Below, piece after piece: positions 1 through 11,033 of a stretch of DNA of 64,000 bases; within the stretch, counting starts at the first letter, position 1, and every line of letters starts with the position of its first letter. Below the pieces are notes generated by a model. It did not search any database. It was not told the origin of the DNA and was given only the letters and a program-made list of their open reading frames with translations. The DNA is from Paragorgia papillata (Eukaryota; Cnidaria; Anthozoa; Scleralcyonacea; Coralliidae): positions 2,350,001-2,414,000 of the forward strand of contig JAWNZC010000001.1 in NCBI GenBank assembly GCA_035771165.1, read 5' to 3'. Position numbers and translations under genes: made by a program.

Positions 1-144
1 GAGTGAGTGAGTGAGAGTGAGTGAGAGTGAGTGAGAGTGAGTGAGAGTGAGTGAGAGTGAGTGAGAGTGAGTGAGAGTGAGTGAGAGTGAGTGAGAGTGA
101 GTGAGAGTGAGTGAGAGTGAGTGAGAGTGAGTGAGAGTGAGTGA
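1..144. repeat. GTGA/GAGTGA microsatellite flanking LINE-1 3' end
   Basis: Tandem GTGAGAGTGA-type units run from the window edge to where the LINE sequence starts. On the minus strand this is a run of ACTC-type units directly following the 3' end of the LINE. It is either the target of insertion or the element's own tail. Confidence 0.95.
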
Positions 145-276
145 AATTCTTTATTCGCCTCCCATGCGGAAGAGATAAATTATAAAATTTACAAAGAAAA
201 CTTAAAATTAACTATACTAAACTAATTATAAAAATTATAAAGTACAATTGCAATATGGCTCTATATTACAAAGTTA

Positions 277-3200
277 TTACTCAAAAGTTATCAATTTTGA
301 TACTGTAACACAGCGATGTATATAATACGCGGAGTGTACCAAAAAGTCGTCCAAAAATTCAGGACTTAATGTTATAGTTCGTCCAAGAAGGACATCAAGC
401 AACTCGTCATCGTCCATCTGAACTAGACAGGAATAAAACTCGATTGGCATGCTATCCATTAACCATTCCCAAAAGTTTTCTCTAGGTTCTTGGCTCCAAC
501 AACAGGTTAAAACAATATGTGCCACAGGATCCCCAAACGTATTCCCACAACCATGACATTCATGAACTACCGAAGTTGCATTTATTCGTTTTTCATTTAC
601 CATAAATGAGTTACACAGTAATCTTACGACTGTCATTACACACCTATTTGTAGTTGGATGTCGTTGGAGAAGATAGTACCAACATGAGGGTTTTAGCTCT
701 CCGTGGATACGTAGATATCGTTCCATTCCTTTCGATGCAAGTCTATCTCTCCAGGAACTTTCCTCAGTAGCTTTGACCGCTTTAAACACTACTCTCTTCC
801 ATTGCGTATTAGACGGAAAGGTACCATGTTCCAAAAATATTACAATATAAGTCCATAGATCATGTTTTAAAGCAATATTCATGACGTCAGGTACAAAACC
901 AGTTGATACTTCATACCTGTACTTCCATCGTAGAATCCTCATTATTAGCAGCTTTCTTTGTGCAAGATAGTGTGATGAATTAAGAAGTCGCCCAAAAAAA
1001 GATAACTTCTTTTTCTCTATCTCTCCCTCGATGCTCCATAGGCCCAAAAGACCCCTCGCCGCAGAACCAGACGTTCCTGGCAATAGACCTTCAATCACGC
1101 GAACAAATATGTTCTGACATTTCTCTAACATTAAAACATTTTTGTTTGCTAAGCTGCCACAGTTCACTTCCATACAACATTTTAGGTAAAACAACTCTTC
1201 TCCATAGTTTTGCTTGAAGTAATAGGATTAATGCCACCAGATCTACACCCTACCCCAGCAAGTTCGACTCCCGCCGCATAACCTTTCTTCGCCGCATCTT
1301 CTATCGGTTCCATATCTGTGGCTTTCACATGCCATATTTTACCTAAATTCTTCCAAAACATCTTTCTCACGAAGTTGAATATCACCAAGTAACCAAACTC
1401 TTCTATTTACGTTCCTCTGGCTATCAATGGTTTTCTCTCCAAATACCATGGTAACAGTTTTTGTTTGATTAAATGTTATTCTCCACAGTAATCCATAATC
1501 ATAGAGTAATTTCAACATTCGATCCTAAACCATTTTTCAAGCGTGAAAGCATAGTGATATCATCTGCATACATGGGTGAGCCATAATACATTCCATATAA
1601 TACCACCCCAGTTTGGGCTGTTCCTTGTAAAAAATGAAATCAAGTCATTGACGAAGACTGTAAACAACCACGGAGATAAAACCCCACCCTGACGCGTACC
1701 TTGCAGGAGGTTGTAACATCTAGAATAACAGTCATCGATACGCACCATTTCCTTCATTCCTGTGTACCAATGTTGAATGATTTTTAGACACTTTCCCTTA
1801 ACACCCATGTTTTGATACAGTTTGAATAGCATACCATTTATCCATAGGTTATCAAAGGCTTTCGTGATGTCCACGTAGCATACATAAACTTTGTCCTTTT
1901 CCTCACAGCAATGTTTAATAGTTTCATCAATAATAAAGGCTGTAGTAAGAGCATCATGTTCACTCGATAAGCTCCCTGTAAAGTATGTGGAATACATTGC
2001 GGTTTCTGATGAATTCTCAAAAGGATTATTCTTTCCATGATTTTGTTAAAGGTTGTTAACAGACTAATTCCTCTGTGATCGTCAAATGTACATGCAAAGG
2101 CTTTCCCACCTTTAGGAATTGGAATCTTAACTGCCAGCTTAAAAGATGACGGGATATACTCCACTTTAATGACGCTATTAAAAAGTTGAACAAGATACAA
2201 TAGCAAAATACGTTCGCCGAGTTTAATATGCTCGTAAAAGACCCCATCATGCCCAGGAGCTTTCCCAGCAGGGAGTTTTCTTATGATCGACTGAATTTCT
2301 TCTATTGTTATTGGTTTATCTAGAATTCCATCAAAAAGCTCATCTCGCCCCATTACGCATTCAACTTCGCTATCAATCTTCATCTTGAATTGTTCATCAA
2401 ATTTTAAACTTGGCGTAAAAAGTAACTCGTAATAATCAGCCCATAAATCGGCCAACTTATGCGGATCTGATACAGTTTTTCCATTAAACTTCAATCGAAC
2501 ATTTCTTTTTCGTCTGTTACCACGCTTCCTATTGACGTATCGCCAAAATTTGACATGATCAATTTCACTAGCATTGCTTATCTCATTGAATTCTTGCTGT
2601 TCAGTTCTTTGTGCCGCGTTTCTATTTTCTCTTCTGTAGACTGACTTAGCTCTTTTATAGTCTGCATAACTCGCATACTGCATTCCCCTTGGACGTCCTT
2701 CAGATATCCACTTCTTAAACTTTTGTCGAGAAATTTTCTTTAGACGATTTAACTTTTCAGTCCAATACGGTTTAATTTTCTTATTATATACTATACGCGG
2801 CAGCATCTGGTCAGCTTGAATTATTGCTCGGCATAGAAGCGACACTTGGGCATCAATATCAGCAGGTGTTTCAAAGAGTTTTTCGGGCAAAATATCTGCA
2901 GGTAAATATTTGGATAATTCTTCAATATACGTTTCAATGTTATTTGTAGAACACTTAGACCATGCAATGCGTTCCTTAGGAAAAGCTGAATTCTTTCCCT
3001 GAGTTTCACCTACTTCAATATGTAAAACAACAGGCAGATGGAACGCAGTATTATCTGGAGTCTCAGCCAAAATTTCTACACGCTGCACAGATGGCACCAA
3101 GTGCTTTTCAATAAGAATATAATCGATCATGCTGTTTCCACAGCTCGAAATATACGTGTTCGTTTGTCCAACGCAGTTAACTTCGGTGTTAACAGCACAT

Positions 3201-3748
3201 AGGTTTAATTTTGTTAACATAGCCTGCAACAGTCTTCCCCTCGCATTTAAGGATTGGTTTGACCGCAAAGCCTGCAAATGTGCATTAAAATCTCCCATGA
3301 TAACAACAGTTGTACCATTTGCTTTTTGTTCATAATAAAATTGCTCAACATCATCTAAGGTTTTCTTAAACTCTGTTAGTGATCTGTTGCTCGAAGGGAA
3401 ATACACAGAGCAAATAACCAAATTTAACGTACCTTTTAACTTGATAGCCACAAGTCTATCATTACCTCCTGAAAGATTTTGGCAGTCCAATGTTCTCCTC
3501 CAGAAAATCGCGACACCACCCTGTCCTCTTCTCCAACGTAAATTCAAATCATTTAGTTTACTACATCGCGCAAAGCACTCAAAATTGTTGTCCAATGAGT
3601 CTAAAAAAGACACACTGTCAGAATAAAGCCAATGCTCAGATACTGCTAATATATCCGTTATTTGCAATAATTGTTTTAAATAACCAAAACTGCTGTAGGC
3701 TCCACTGCAATTCCAGCATGCCAATCTAAGTTTTTCACAGCTGTTCAT
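277..3748 (-). pseudogene. LINE-1 ORF2: endonuclease-reverse transcriptase, frameshifted
   Basis: The ATG at 3748-3746 overlaps the ORF1 stop by one base (TGATG). Residues 1 to about 240 are an exonuclease-endonuclease-phosphatase domain: an N-terminal LACWNCSG segment, SEHWLY, GDFNAH, and SMIDYIL followed by a TAFHLPV histidine segment. The reverse transcriptase follows: APGHDG, VKIPIPKGG, then, after a frame change near 1.95-2.0 kb, YVDITKAFD, GTRQGGVLSPWLF, and the catalytic YADD at about 1568-1580 in yet another frame. The C-terminal part (277 to about 1390) carries GLLGLW and a C2HC zinc motif (ECHGCG...AHIVLTC). At least three frame changes separate these segments, so no full polyprotein can be made. 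It would have nicked target DNA and copied the LINE RNA in the nucleus. Confidence 0.9.
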
Positions 3749-5199
3749 CACTTGGTTGATTGATGTTTATCCTTCCCTGAAAGATCTTGCCATTTAGCCA
3801 GCGATAACCACGGTCTGGCATGTACTCCTGCCGGCCAAAACATGGATTCTTTAACGGTATCAAAATCCCCGGCGCAGACGTTTACGCGAGCAGATGTTGT
3901 CCCTTTTCTTTTACTCCGCATTAAACGAACAAAGGTTGGTTCAATGCTTCTGTCCTTCATGTACTGCGTTATCTTTTCAATCGTTACACCTTCTTTAACA
4001 CCCCCAATAAATATACGCTTCACCGCTTTTCTTTGCACACCAACAAATTCAATATCAGCATGGTTGTCATGGATCATATCTGCTTCTTTACTTTCTTTAC
4101 TAGAAATACTAGTCTGTCCAACACCAATTGCCTGATTTTCTGGTCTCTTTACAGCATCTCCACCAACTTCTGTATTTTCCATTTCATCGACAACTATTGT
4201 GCCGCTCGATTGTTTTGATTTCGCAATCGCACTTGCACCCGAATTTTTATTTAAATCTACATGAACAATTTCCCTTGGGGACTTTGTAATCTCACTTGCA
4301 CTATCATTAGTATTTGTATTTTCGCCAACAGCTCTCCTTAGGGACTCATTCTTGCCACTCTCCATTTCTCCAGTATGGTAATTTTTCTTCATTTGTTCAA
4401 AGTTTTTACTTATTTTAGTAAGGCTTCGCTCAGTATTTTGTATCTTTTCGTTAGCAAGATTTAGCTCAAAAGCATTTTCTTTCATATCTTCTATTAGCCG
4501 CTCGTGATTTACCCTTGATCGTCCTTTTAAACCAGCAATCTCAGCTTCCAGCGATTGAATTTTACTATCTCTTAATTCCAAAGCCGTATTAAGTTCATCA
4601 ATTTCCTTTCTCATCGCTGTTATTGATTCGGAACATTCTTCTTTGACGACCATTAGCTTCCCTTCCAATTTCTCCATAAAACTCAAGAGTTCTCCCGATG
4701 AAATTTGCCCATCTTCAATTATTACAGGGTAGTTATTACGGTTTGGCGTTTCATTTACCTCAACAAACATTTCTCTCAACTGCCGACTGTCCTCCCCTGA
4801 TTTCCAATACCGAATAAGTTCGACAACATCGGCAGCCAGTTTAGCCTCGACTTTAGGGCCAGTTTGTCTTACCAATCGTCGAATAAGTCTCCCCTTAGGG
4901 CAATCAACTCTTTCTTTACGGCATAGACTCGCTACGTACTCTCTCAATTTAGACAAACGTTTGGCAGAATGGTTTCTTGACAAATTATTTGCCACATCTT
5001 CTCCAGATGTCGTCGCCAGCTTCGTAGCCAACTCTTCACAAAATTCGAGTTCTTTAGCACAATCACCAATTTCTTGTGATATACTAACATCTAACACATC
5101 ACTTACATTACAATCAGTCATTTTTGATAAAGAATCTGCTACGTTTCGACTCATATTTCTCGTTATTACAGAGCCATAATTTGCATGACCTTCCGCCAT
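3748..5199 (-). CDS. LINE-1 ORF1 protein (coiled-coil and RRM-like), intact
   Basis: An uninterrupted 483-residue frame starting at ATGGCGGAAGG, 14 bp inside the microsatellite border. Residues about 55-150 include a conserved block (SLCRKERVDCPKGRLIRR, then KVEAKLAADVVELIRYWKSG) shared with the ORF1 of copy 2. Residues about 170-270 are strongly coiled-coil (heptad-rich, charged). The C-terminal part (about 390-470) carries IFIGGVKEGV and a basic, RNA-binding-like segment that resembles a degenerate RRM fold. Such ORF1 proteins bind LINE RNA and form the ribonucleoprotein used for retrotransposition. The stop codon overlaps the ORF2 start (TGATG), which suggests ORF2 is translated by termination-reinitiation, as in some R1-clade elements. 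That mechanism is inferred. Confidence 0.85.
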   Translation of the reverse strand: MAEGHANYGSVITRNMSRNVADSLSKMTDCNVSDVLDVSISQEIGDCAKELEFCEELATKLATTSGEDVANNLSRNHSAKRLSKLREYVASLCRKERVDCPKGRLIRRLVRQTGPKVEAKLAADVVELIRYWKSGEDSRQLREMFVEVNETPNRNNYPVIIEDGQISSGELLSFMEKLEGKLMVVKEECSESITAMRKEIDELNTALELRDSKIQSLEAEIAGLKGRSRVNHERLIEDMKENAFELNLANEKIQNTERSLTKISKNFEQMKKNYHTGEMESGKNESLRRAVGENTNTNDSASEITKSPREIVHVDLNKNSGASAIAKSKQSSGTIVVDEMENTEVGGDAVKRPENQAIGVGQTSISSKESKEADMIHDNHADIEFVGVQRKAVKRIFIGGVKEGVTIEKITQYMKDRSIEPTFVRLMRSKRKGTTSARVNVCAGDFDTVKESMFWPAGVHARPWLSLAKWQDLSGKDKHQSTK

Positions 5200-5213
5200 G
5201 ACAGGCAGCTTAC

Positions 5214-5843
5214 GTGAGTGAGTGAGAGTGAGTGAGTGTGAGTGAGTGTGAGTGAGTGTGAGTGAGTGTGAGTGAGTGTGAGTGAGTGTGAGTGAGTGTG
5301 AGTGAGTGTGAGTGAGTGTGAGTGAGTGTGAGTGAGTGTGAGTGAGTGTGAGTGAGTGTGAGTGAGTGTGAGTGAGTGTGAGTGTGAGTGAGTGAGTGTG
5401 AGTGAGTGTGAGTGAGTGTGAGTGAGTGTGAGTGAGTGTGAGTGAGTGTGAGTGAGTGAGTGTGAGTGAGTGTGAGTGAGTGTGAGTGAGTGAGTGTGAG
5501 TGAGTGAGTGTGAGTGAGTGAGTGTGAGTGAGTGAGTGTGAGTGAGTGAGTGTGAGTGAGTGAGTGTGAGTGAGTGAGTGTGAGTGAGTGAGTGTGAGTG
5601 AGTGAGTGTGAGTGAGTGAGTGTGAGTGAGTGAGTGTGAGTGAGTGAGTGTGAGTGAGTGAGTGTGAGTGAGTGAGTGTGAGTGAGTGAGTGTGAGTGAG
5701 TGAGTGAGTGAGTGTGAGTGAGTGAGTGAGTGAGTGAGTGAGTGAGTGAGTGAGTGAGTGAGTGAGTGAGTGAGTGAGTGAGTGAGTGAGTGAGTGAGTG
5801 AGTGAGTGAGTGAGTGAGTGAGTGAGTGAGTGAGTGAGTGAGT
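5214..5843. repeat. 630-bp GTGA/GTGTGAGTGA microsatellite between two LINEs
   Basis: Uninterrupted GTGAGTGA and GTGAGTGTGA units, grading from GTGTGAGTGA-rich next to LINE-1 to pure GTGA next to LINE-2. It separates the 5' end of LINE-1 from the 3' end of LINE-2. One strand reads as a long Leu-Thr-His-Ser repeat, which is not a protein. Confidence 0.95.
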
Positions 5844-5933
5844 AACAATTCTTTTATTGCCCCCTAAACAGAGGAGTGATTGTTTTAAAGTTATTTACAT
5901 AATTAAAAAAAAAGATATAAGTTTAGAAATAAA

Positions 5934-6921
5934 TTAATTAAAGAATAGTTCCCTAACGTAAGAAATGTACTTTGCTGTTCTCAAAAAGAACTTTTCTTGA
6001 TCATCTTTGCGTAAATTACTTAAATTACTTAATGCCCTTTTCTCTCCCAATATTGTAGTGATGAACTCATCATCTTCCATTGAATGTAATTCCGCTGCAA
6101 CTGTAAATGGTAAAGTGTCCATTACCCAATCCCACATTATATTTCTTTCTTTCTCTGATTCCCTACAATACAACAAAGCATGTCTCAACGGGTCCGTACA
6201 AAGTACACGACATCTTTCACACTCGGTGTTACTGTTATGAATGTCCTCTACTCGTTTACCCCTCTGGGTGTATGATCCACATAAAATGCGCAGAACATCT
6301 GTTACTTCGCCCAACGAATCAGTATACCGCCTTGCCAAGTTCCACCAAAAGATTGGTTCGAGTTTACTGTGAACAACTGCGTATAATTTCAGCTGTCGAT
6401 TGCGTAATACATTTTCCCTCCATTGATTTTCATGAACCTCTTGAATGGTTAGCTTTACTATAATCTTCCACCTTGATTTACTGGGAAATACATCTTCGTT
6501 GTAAAAATCCTCGATGTAATTAAATAGATCATAACGTCTTAAAATCTTTATTACATCAGGAATAAATCCTGTTGCCCTATTGTCAACTTTCCATTTCCAG
6601 CGTATAAGTCTTCTTCTAAACATCCGTTTGTATGCCAAACCATCTCCTGACCTGATTATTCTACCAAGAAGATACAGCTTCCGTTTGTCAATTTCCGTTG
6701 CGACATCCCACAACCCAAGTAATCCCCTACATGCTGTTCCAGAGATTCCTGGCAAAAATCCTTGAATGATTCTGATAATTTGATTTTGCACCTTCTCCAG
6801 TTGTTTTATCAACACTCCATTTACTCTCCATAGTTCACAACCATACAATAATTTTTCCATACCAATTGTTTTCCATAGTTTCAATGATATGATGGGATTA
6901 AGTCCTAAATGACGACCTCCC
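5934..6921 (-). pseudogene. LINE-2 ORF2 C-terminal part
   Basis: Open frame of about 316 residues starting inside the thumb region (WRVNGVLIKQLEKVQ, then GISGTACRGLLGLW) and ending with the C2HC zinc motif (ECERCRVLCTDPLRHALLYC). It is the C-terminal third of ORF2, cut off from the reverse transcriptase core by the hAT insertion whose left target duplication is at 6922-6929. Its counterpart in LINE-1 is 277 to about 1390. Confidence 0.88.
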
Positions 6922-6929
6922 CCTCTTAT

Positions 6930-8592
6930 CAGGGGCGGCGTGGCCCACCGGGAGACCGGGAAATTTCCCGGTGGGCCCCAAGGATTTCTGGCCTGGTGGG
7001 CCCCATTTGCCCCTAGAATTCTAGCTGGTGGGCCCTAAAAATGTGAAGAAAGATGGGCCCCGATGATGTGTAAAACGGCCCTGGAGTAAAGCGTTCGGTC
7101 GTGTGCGAAAGCGCGTTTGCGCGTAAACGTGCATAGTTGTGAAATTTAAAACTGCTGTGTGCTCAGTGCTGGAGGCCCTGCAGGTTGCCAATTATATTTC
7201 ACTGACGAGTAACGATGCTAAGTCATGGCTCCAACTATTGGCCAGCTAGGCCCCCGAGCCCTGCGATACCCGTCAAGCATATACTTCCGGTCTGAGTAAC
7301 AGAGTTCACATTATTTCATTGCGCATTTGCGCGTATTGAAGCCATAAATATGCCGTAGTCATTGACTGTAAATGGTTGACAAAAGAGCGCATAGTACGCG
7401 TGATTCTGGGAATGTTCTTCCTAAGAAAAAACATAAAAGTGGGTCTCAAAAGCGACGAGAACAAGAAACAAAGCTCTTATTTGAAAGCTCGGAAGAATGT
7501 GAAACCGCTAACGTCCTTCTTCAAAGCCAATGAAACAACAGTCTCAACAGGTAATTTATAATAAATTGTGCCCATGGCTAAAGGCTTACCTTACAACAGC
7601 TCGGTAACTTATTTATTTGTATCTTTATTACTACATATTGGTTAAAGACTTAAAGTATGTTTAGTGATATACTGATATAGTTATTAAATTGATTTTTCAA
7701 TTTGGGTAATCTATTAATGTTGAAGCGCTTGAGTTAAGCTTTGTTAGGCACTTAAGTTCGGGCCGACCGCCACCTGCGCTCGCGCAAATAGAAAACTTCA
7801 AATTCTTAAATACATTACGGCCGTCTACACCAGCTTTCTTTTGCGCATTCACTCAAAAACTTGATAGGAACCGCAAATATATTATTGTTTCATTTGTTTT
7901 TAAATTTCTAAGTTTCTATATACCGCTATACGGTTATTACGGTATATAACTTGTATGAAACCTGAGCGAAGTTGTGCCGCGGGCGCAACACTCTTCGGTA
8001 GTTTCCGCCCAAATGCCGGGTAGAATTTCAAATTTCAATCATCTGACATATGTGTGAATTTCATCTCGTGCGCTATTACACTATTACGTTATTGGAAGTT
8101 AAGACAGAATGACAGATTATCGAAAATGACGAGTCTTGTTTACGTGCTCGTTGAAAATGCGCAATGACGAAATAAATAAGTCTGACCTAGTGACATTTTG
8201 TGTAGAAATCCCACCTCCGCTTGGCCCAGGTGACGAGCTAACAACAGCTAACACGTTAGGAATTCTGCCAACTTCAAATGATGAACTTGAGGAAATTGAT
8301 GGCAGTATCGAAAGTCAACGAAGTGTTCTCTAGCTCAAATCAACCCGAACAAACTATTTCCACCATCAGAGTAAATATTAGAGACGCACATGCCATTATG
8401 TAATCACACTAAATACAGTTTCTTCTAAGTTTTTAGCTTAATGAATATAAAGTTTCTGCATTCTCATTTACAATTTATCCTTTTTATTGGTAGCTGTTTC
8501 CACACCCCAATTTTACACCCCCCCCCCCCCCCTAAAAGTGGGCCCCTAGCATATCATTTCCCGGGCCCTATTTGAGAGCCACGCCGCCCCTG
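6930..8592. mobile_element. Non-autonomous hAT transposon inserted in LINE-2
   Basis: Terminal inverted repeats start CAGGGGCGGCGTGG and end CCACGCCGCCCCTG, flanked by a perfect 8-bp target duplication CCTCTTAT (6922-6929 and 8593-8600). CAGGGGCGG ends with 8-bp duplications are the hAT signature. Length is 1663 bp. The inside keeps two scraps of transposase-like coding sequence on the plus strand (about 7372-7560 and 8136-8333), and subterminal GGTGGGCCC repeats lie at both ends. Splicing it out rejoins the LINE reading frame. Confidence 0.93.
7372..7560 (+). pseudogene. Remnant first exon of a hAT transposase
   Basis: Starts ATG GTT GAC AAA and reads a basic segment KKKHKSGSQKRREQE, then continues in the next frame as KNVKPLTSFFKANE. 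The KxSGSQxRRxxE and LTSFF motifs are typical of N-terminal ends of ZMYM1/TTF-type hAT transposases. A possible donor (ACAG|GTAATT) follows at about 7552. One frameshift, and no transposase core nearby, so it is a relic. Confidence 0.55.
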
Positions 8593-8600
8593 CCTCTTAT

Positions 8601-11033
8601 TATGCCAAAACAGGAATCCCACGCTTTGGTTGTTGCATCTTTAATGACATGCATACACGTTCCCTCCAAACACCAAATCTTTCCAAGATTTTTCCATGTC
8701 TCTACCTCTTTAAGCTTCACTATTCCCAGATTCCAACTTCTCGTATCTAAATTCTTTTTATGATCCGCTTTCTTTTCTCCGAATACCATGACAACAGTTT
8801 TCTTATAACTAAACATCATTCTCCATTTCTTACCATAAGTATTTACTTCTTCCAACATCATGTCCAGCCCAGATTTCATTCGCGAAATCATCGTTAGATC
8901 ATCAGCGAACATAGGTGATCCAAAGTATATCTTACTGATTACGACGCCACGTTTGGTTGACTCTAGCAAATTAATAAGATCGTTAACATACACAAGATAC
9001 AACCATGGTGATAAGACACCCCCCTGTCTGGTTCCTTGAGTGATTTTATACTCTCTTGATTTGCAACCTGCAATTACAACATACTCCTTCATATCTTCGT
9101 ACCAACTGCTTACAATTCTCCAAGCCTTGCCAGTTACACCCATATAATAGAGCTTGTAGAGCATACCATCAATCCACACGGTATCGAAAGCCTTTTTCAC
9201 ATCCACGTAGCCAACATACGCCTTGTCCCCATCTTCACAGCACTGATTTATTACCTCGTCAATCATAAAAGCCGTGCTCAGCGCATCCTGTTTAGTCTGA
9301 TATGCTCCTTGCAATTTGTGAAGACTTATTGTAATGTTTACACTTTATTCGATCCAATACAAGTCGCTCAAGTACTTTATCCAATACCGGAAGTAAGTTG
9401 ATCCCACGGGAATCATCAAATGTCATCTGTGATTTTCTACCTTTTGGGATGGGTACTTTAACGGCCAGCTTAAATGCACGGGGAACATATTCTTTGTCTA
9501 TTATATTCCTGTACAAATACACCAGACTTTCAATTAACTTGCCTGCCTCCATTCTTTATATGCTCGTATGTAATGCCATCAAAACCAGAAGCTTTCCCAT
9601 TTGGAAGGGTTTGAATAATTCTGGATACTTCCTCGAAGGTGAATGGTGTGTCAAAAAGATCATCAATATCCATCAACGACTTGAGTTTTAACTCTTTAAC
9701 TTCACTTTCGACAAATAGCGAAAACTCTTCCATAAAATCATCATTTTGTAGCGGTGAGAATAATTTCTCATAATAGTCAGCCCAACACTCAGCCTGCTTT
9801 TGTTCATCCTCTACCAGCTCTTCGTCTTTCTGTAGATATGTTGATCTTCTTACGCTTCGTCCCATCTTTCTATTTACGTATCTCCAAAACTTAAACTGAT
9901 CTATTTCCTCCATTCCTGCTATTTTCTCAAATTCTTCCTTTTCGTATATTTGTCTTGTTTTTTTAAGTTCTCTGCGAAATGCTTTTTTGGCTTCTTTGTA
10001 GTTTTGATACAATTCATTCTCAATTCCTCTAGGCCTTCCATCCATAGTCCACTCGTACCAGGCAGTTTTTGACAACTTTTTTAGTCTATTAAGCTCTTCA
10101 TTCCAATATGGTTTAATATGTCGTCGATATTTTACTTTTGGAAGATTTCTAGAAGCTTCTTTCAACGATTCACTTAGTTTATCCACCATCTTATCAATAT
10201 CGGAATCTTGTCTAATATCAAACATTTGACTGAAATGTACAGATAGTATTTCCGTTAAAGTTTGTGCATACACTGTCAATTGATATTCGGTACATTTTCT
10301 CCAAGCAATAATATTGTTTACTTTGTTACCTTTTTTCCATGAGTCAGTATTGCCCCTGTCACAATGACTACCGTTAACCGCAATCTCTGCCTTTACTGGT
10401 AGATGATACGCTGTATTATTCGGATGTTCATCCATTACCTTAACATTTCTTACCTTATGTAGTAATATACTGTCAAGAAAAATGTAATCCACAACACTAC
10501 ATCCCAGTGAAGATACATAAGTATACATTGGCCCTCCGCACTCGTGTCCTACGTTTACTGTGCACATTTGAAGTTTATCTAAAACATCTCTAACCATCTT
10601 TCCACGAGAATTTTCTTTTTGCCCAGATCTTTCGTCATCCATGTGAGCATTAAAATCCCCAAGAACAATTAATGTATCCCCCATACTTCGTCTTGTAAAG
10701 CAAACAGTTCAATTTCCTCTAATGCTTTCTTGAACTCCGCCAAACTGTTATTTGTCGAAGGTAAATTAGACACAACAAATCAATAGTTTTATAGACTGAT
10801 TTCTCTTATTTGTAATTCTCACTGCAATCATGCGATCAGATTGTATTGATATTTTTTGTCCAATATAAATTCCGTCTCTCCATAAAATTGCTAACCCCCC
10901 TTGACCCCTTCTCCATCTATAATTCAAATCATTTTTTGAACTAGATGAGGAATATCATTTGAAACTGCCATCCAAGGTCTCAAGAAAAGACAACTCATCC
11001 GGATATAACCAATGTTCCGTAACAGCCATACTT
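8601..11033 (-). pseudogene. LINE-2 ORF2 endonuclease and reverse transcriptase, frameshifted
   Basis: Reads minus from the deletion junction near 11033. The endonuclease part has AVTEHWLYPDE, then, after disrupted sequence between about 10690 and 10980, LIVLGDFNAHMDDER and SVVDYIF. The frame running 10684 to 9530 continues into the reverse transcriptase (GKASGFDGITYEHIK). A frame change near 9540 leads to VKVPIPKG, and another near 9300 to YVDVKKAFD, GTRQGGVLSPWLY and SPMFADDLTM (FADD in place of YADD). It ends at the hAT target duplication. At least three frame breaks make it non-functional. Confidence 0.88.

Larger units (their letters stand above)
145..5213 (-). mobile_element. Non-LTR retrotransposon (LINE), copy 1, near full length
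   Basis: A two-ORF LINE read on the minus strand: a coiled-coil/RRM-like ORF1 (5199 to 3748), then ORF2 with apurinic endonuclease, reverse transcriptase and a C-terminal C2HC zinc motif (3748 to 277). The 3' UTR ends with AATAAA and GAATTTC and runs straight into ACTC microsatellite at 144. The 5' UTR is only about 14 bp, between the microsatellite at 5214 and the ORF1 ATG. ORF2 is broken by frameshifts, so this copy is dead, although ORF1 is intact. The two-ORF layout with an endonuclease and a CxxC...HxxxxC motif resembles R1/Tx1-type elements, some of which target microsatellites. The clade assignment is inference. Confidence 0.9.

Noticed and set aside
5210..5848. 212-codon open frame of Leu-Thr-His-Ser repeats
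   Set aside because: It is a pure tetranucleotide microsatellite without stops in one frame; no start context or other support.
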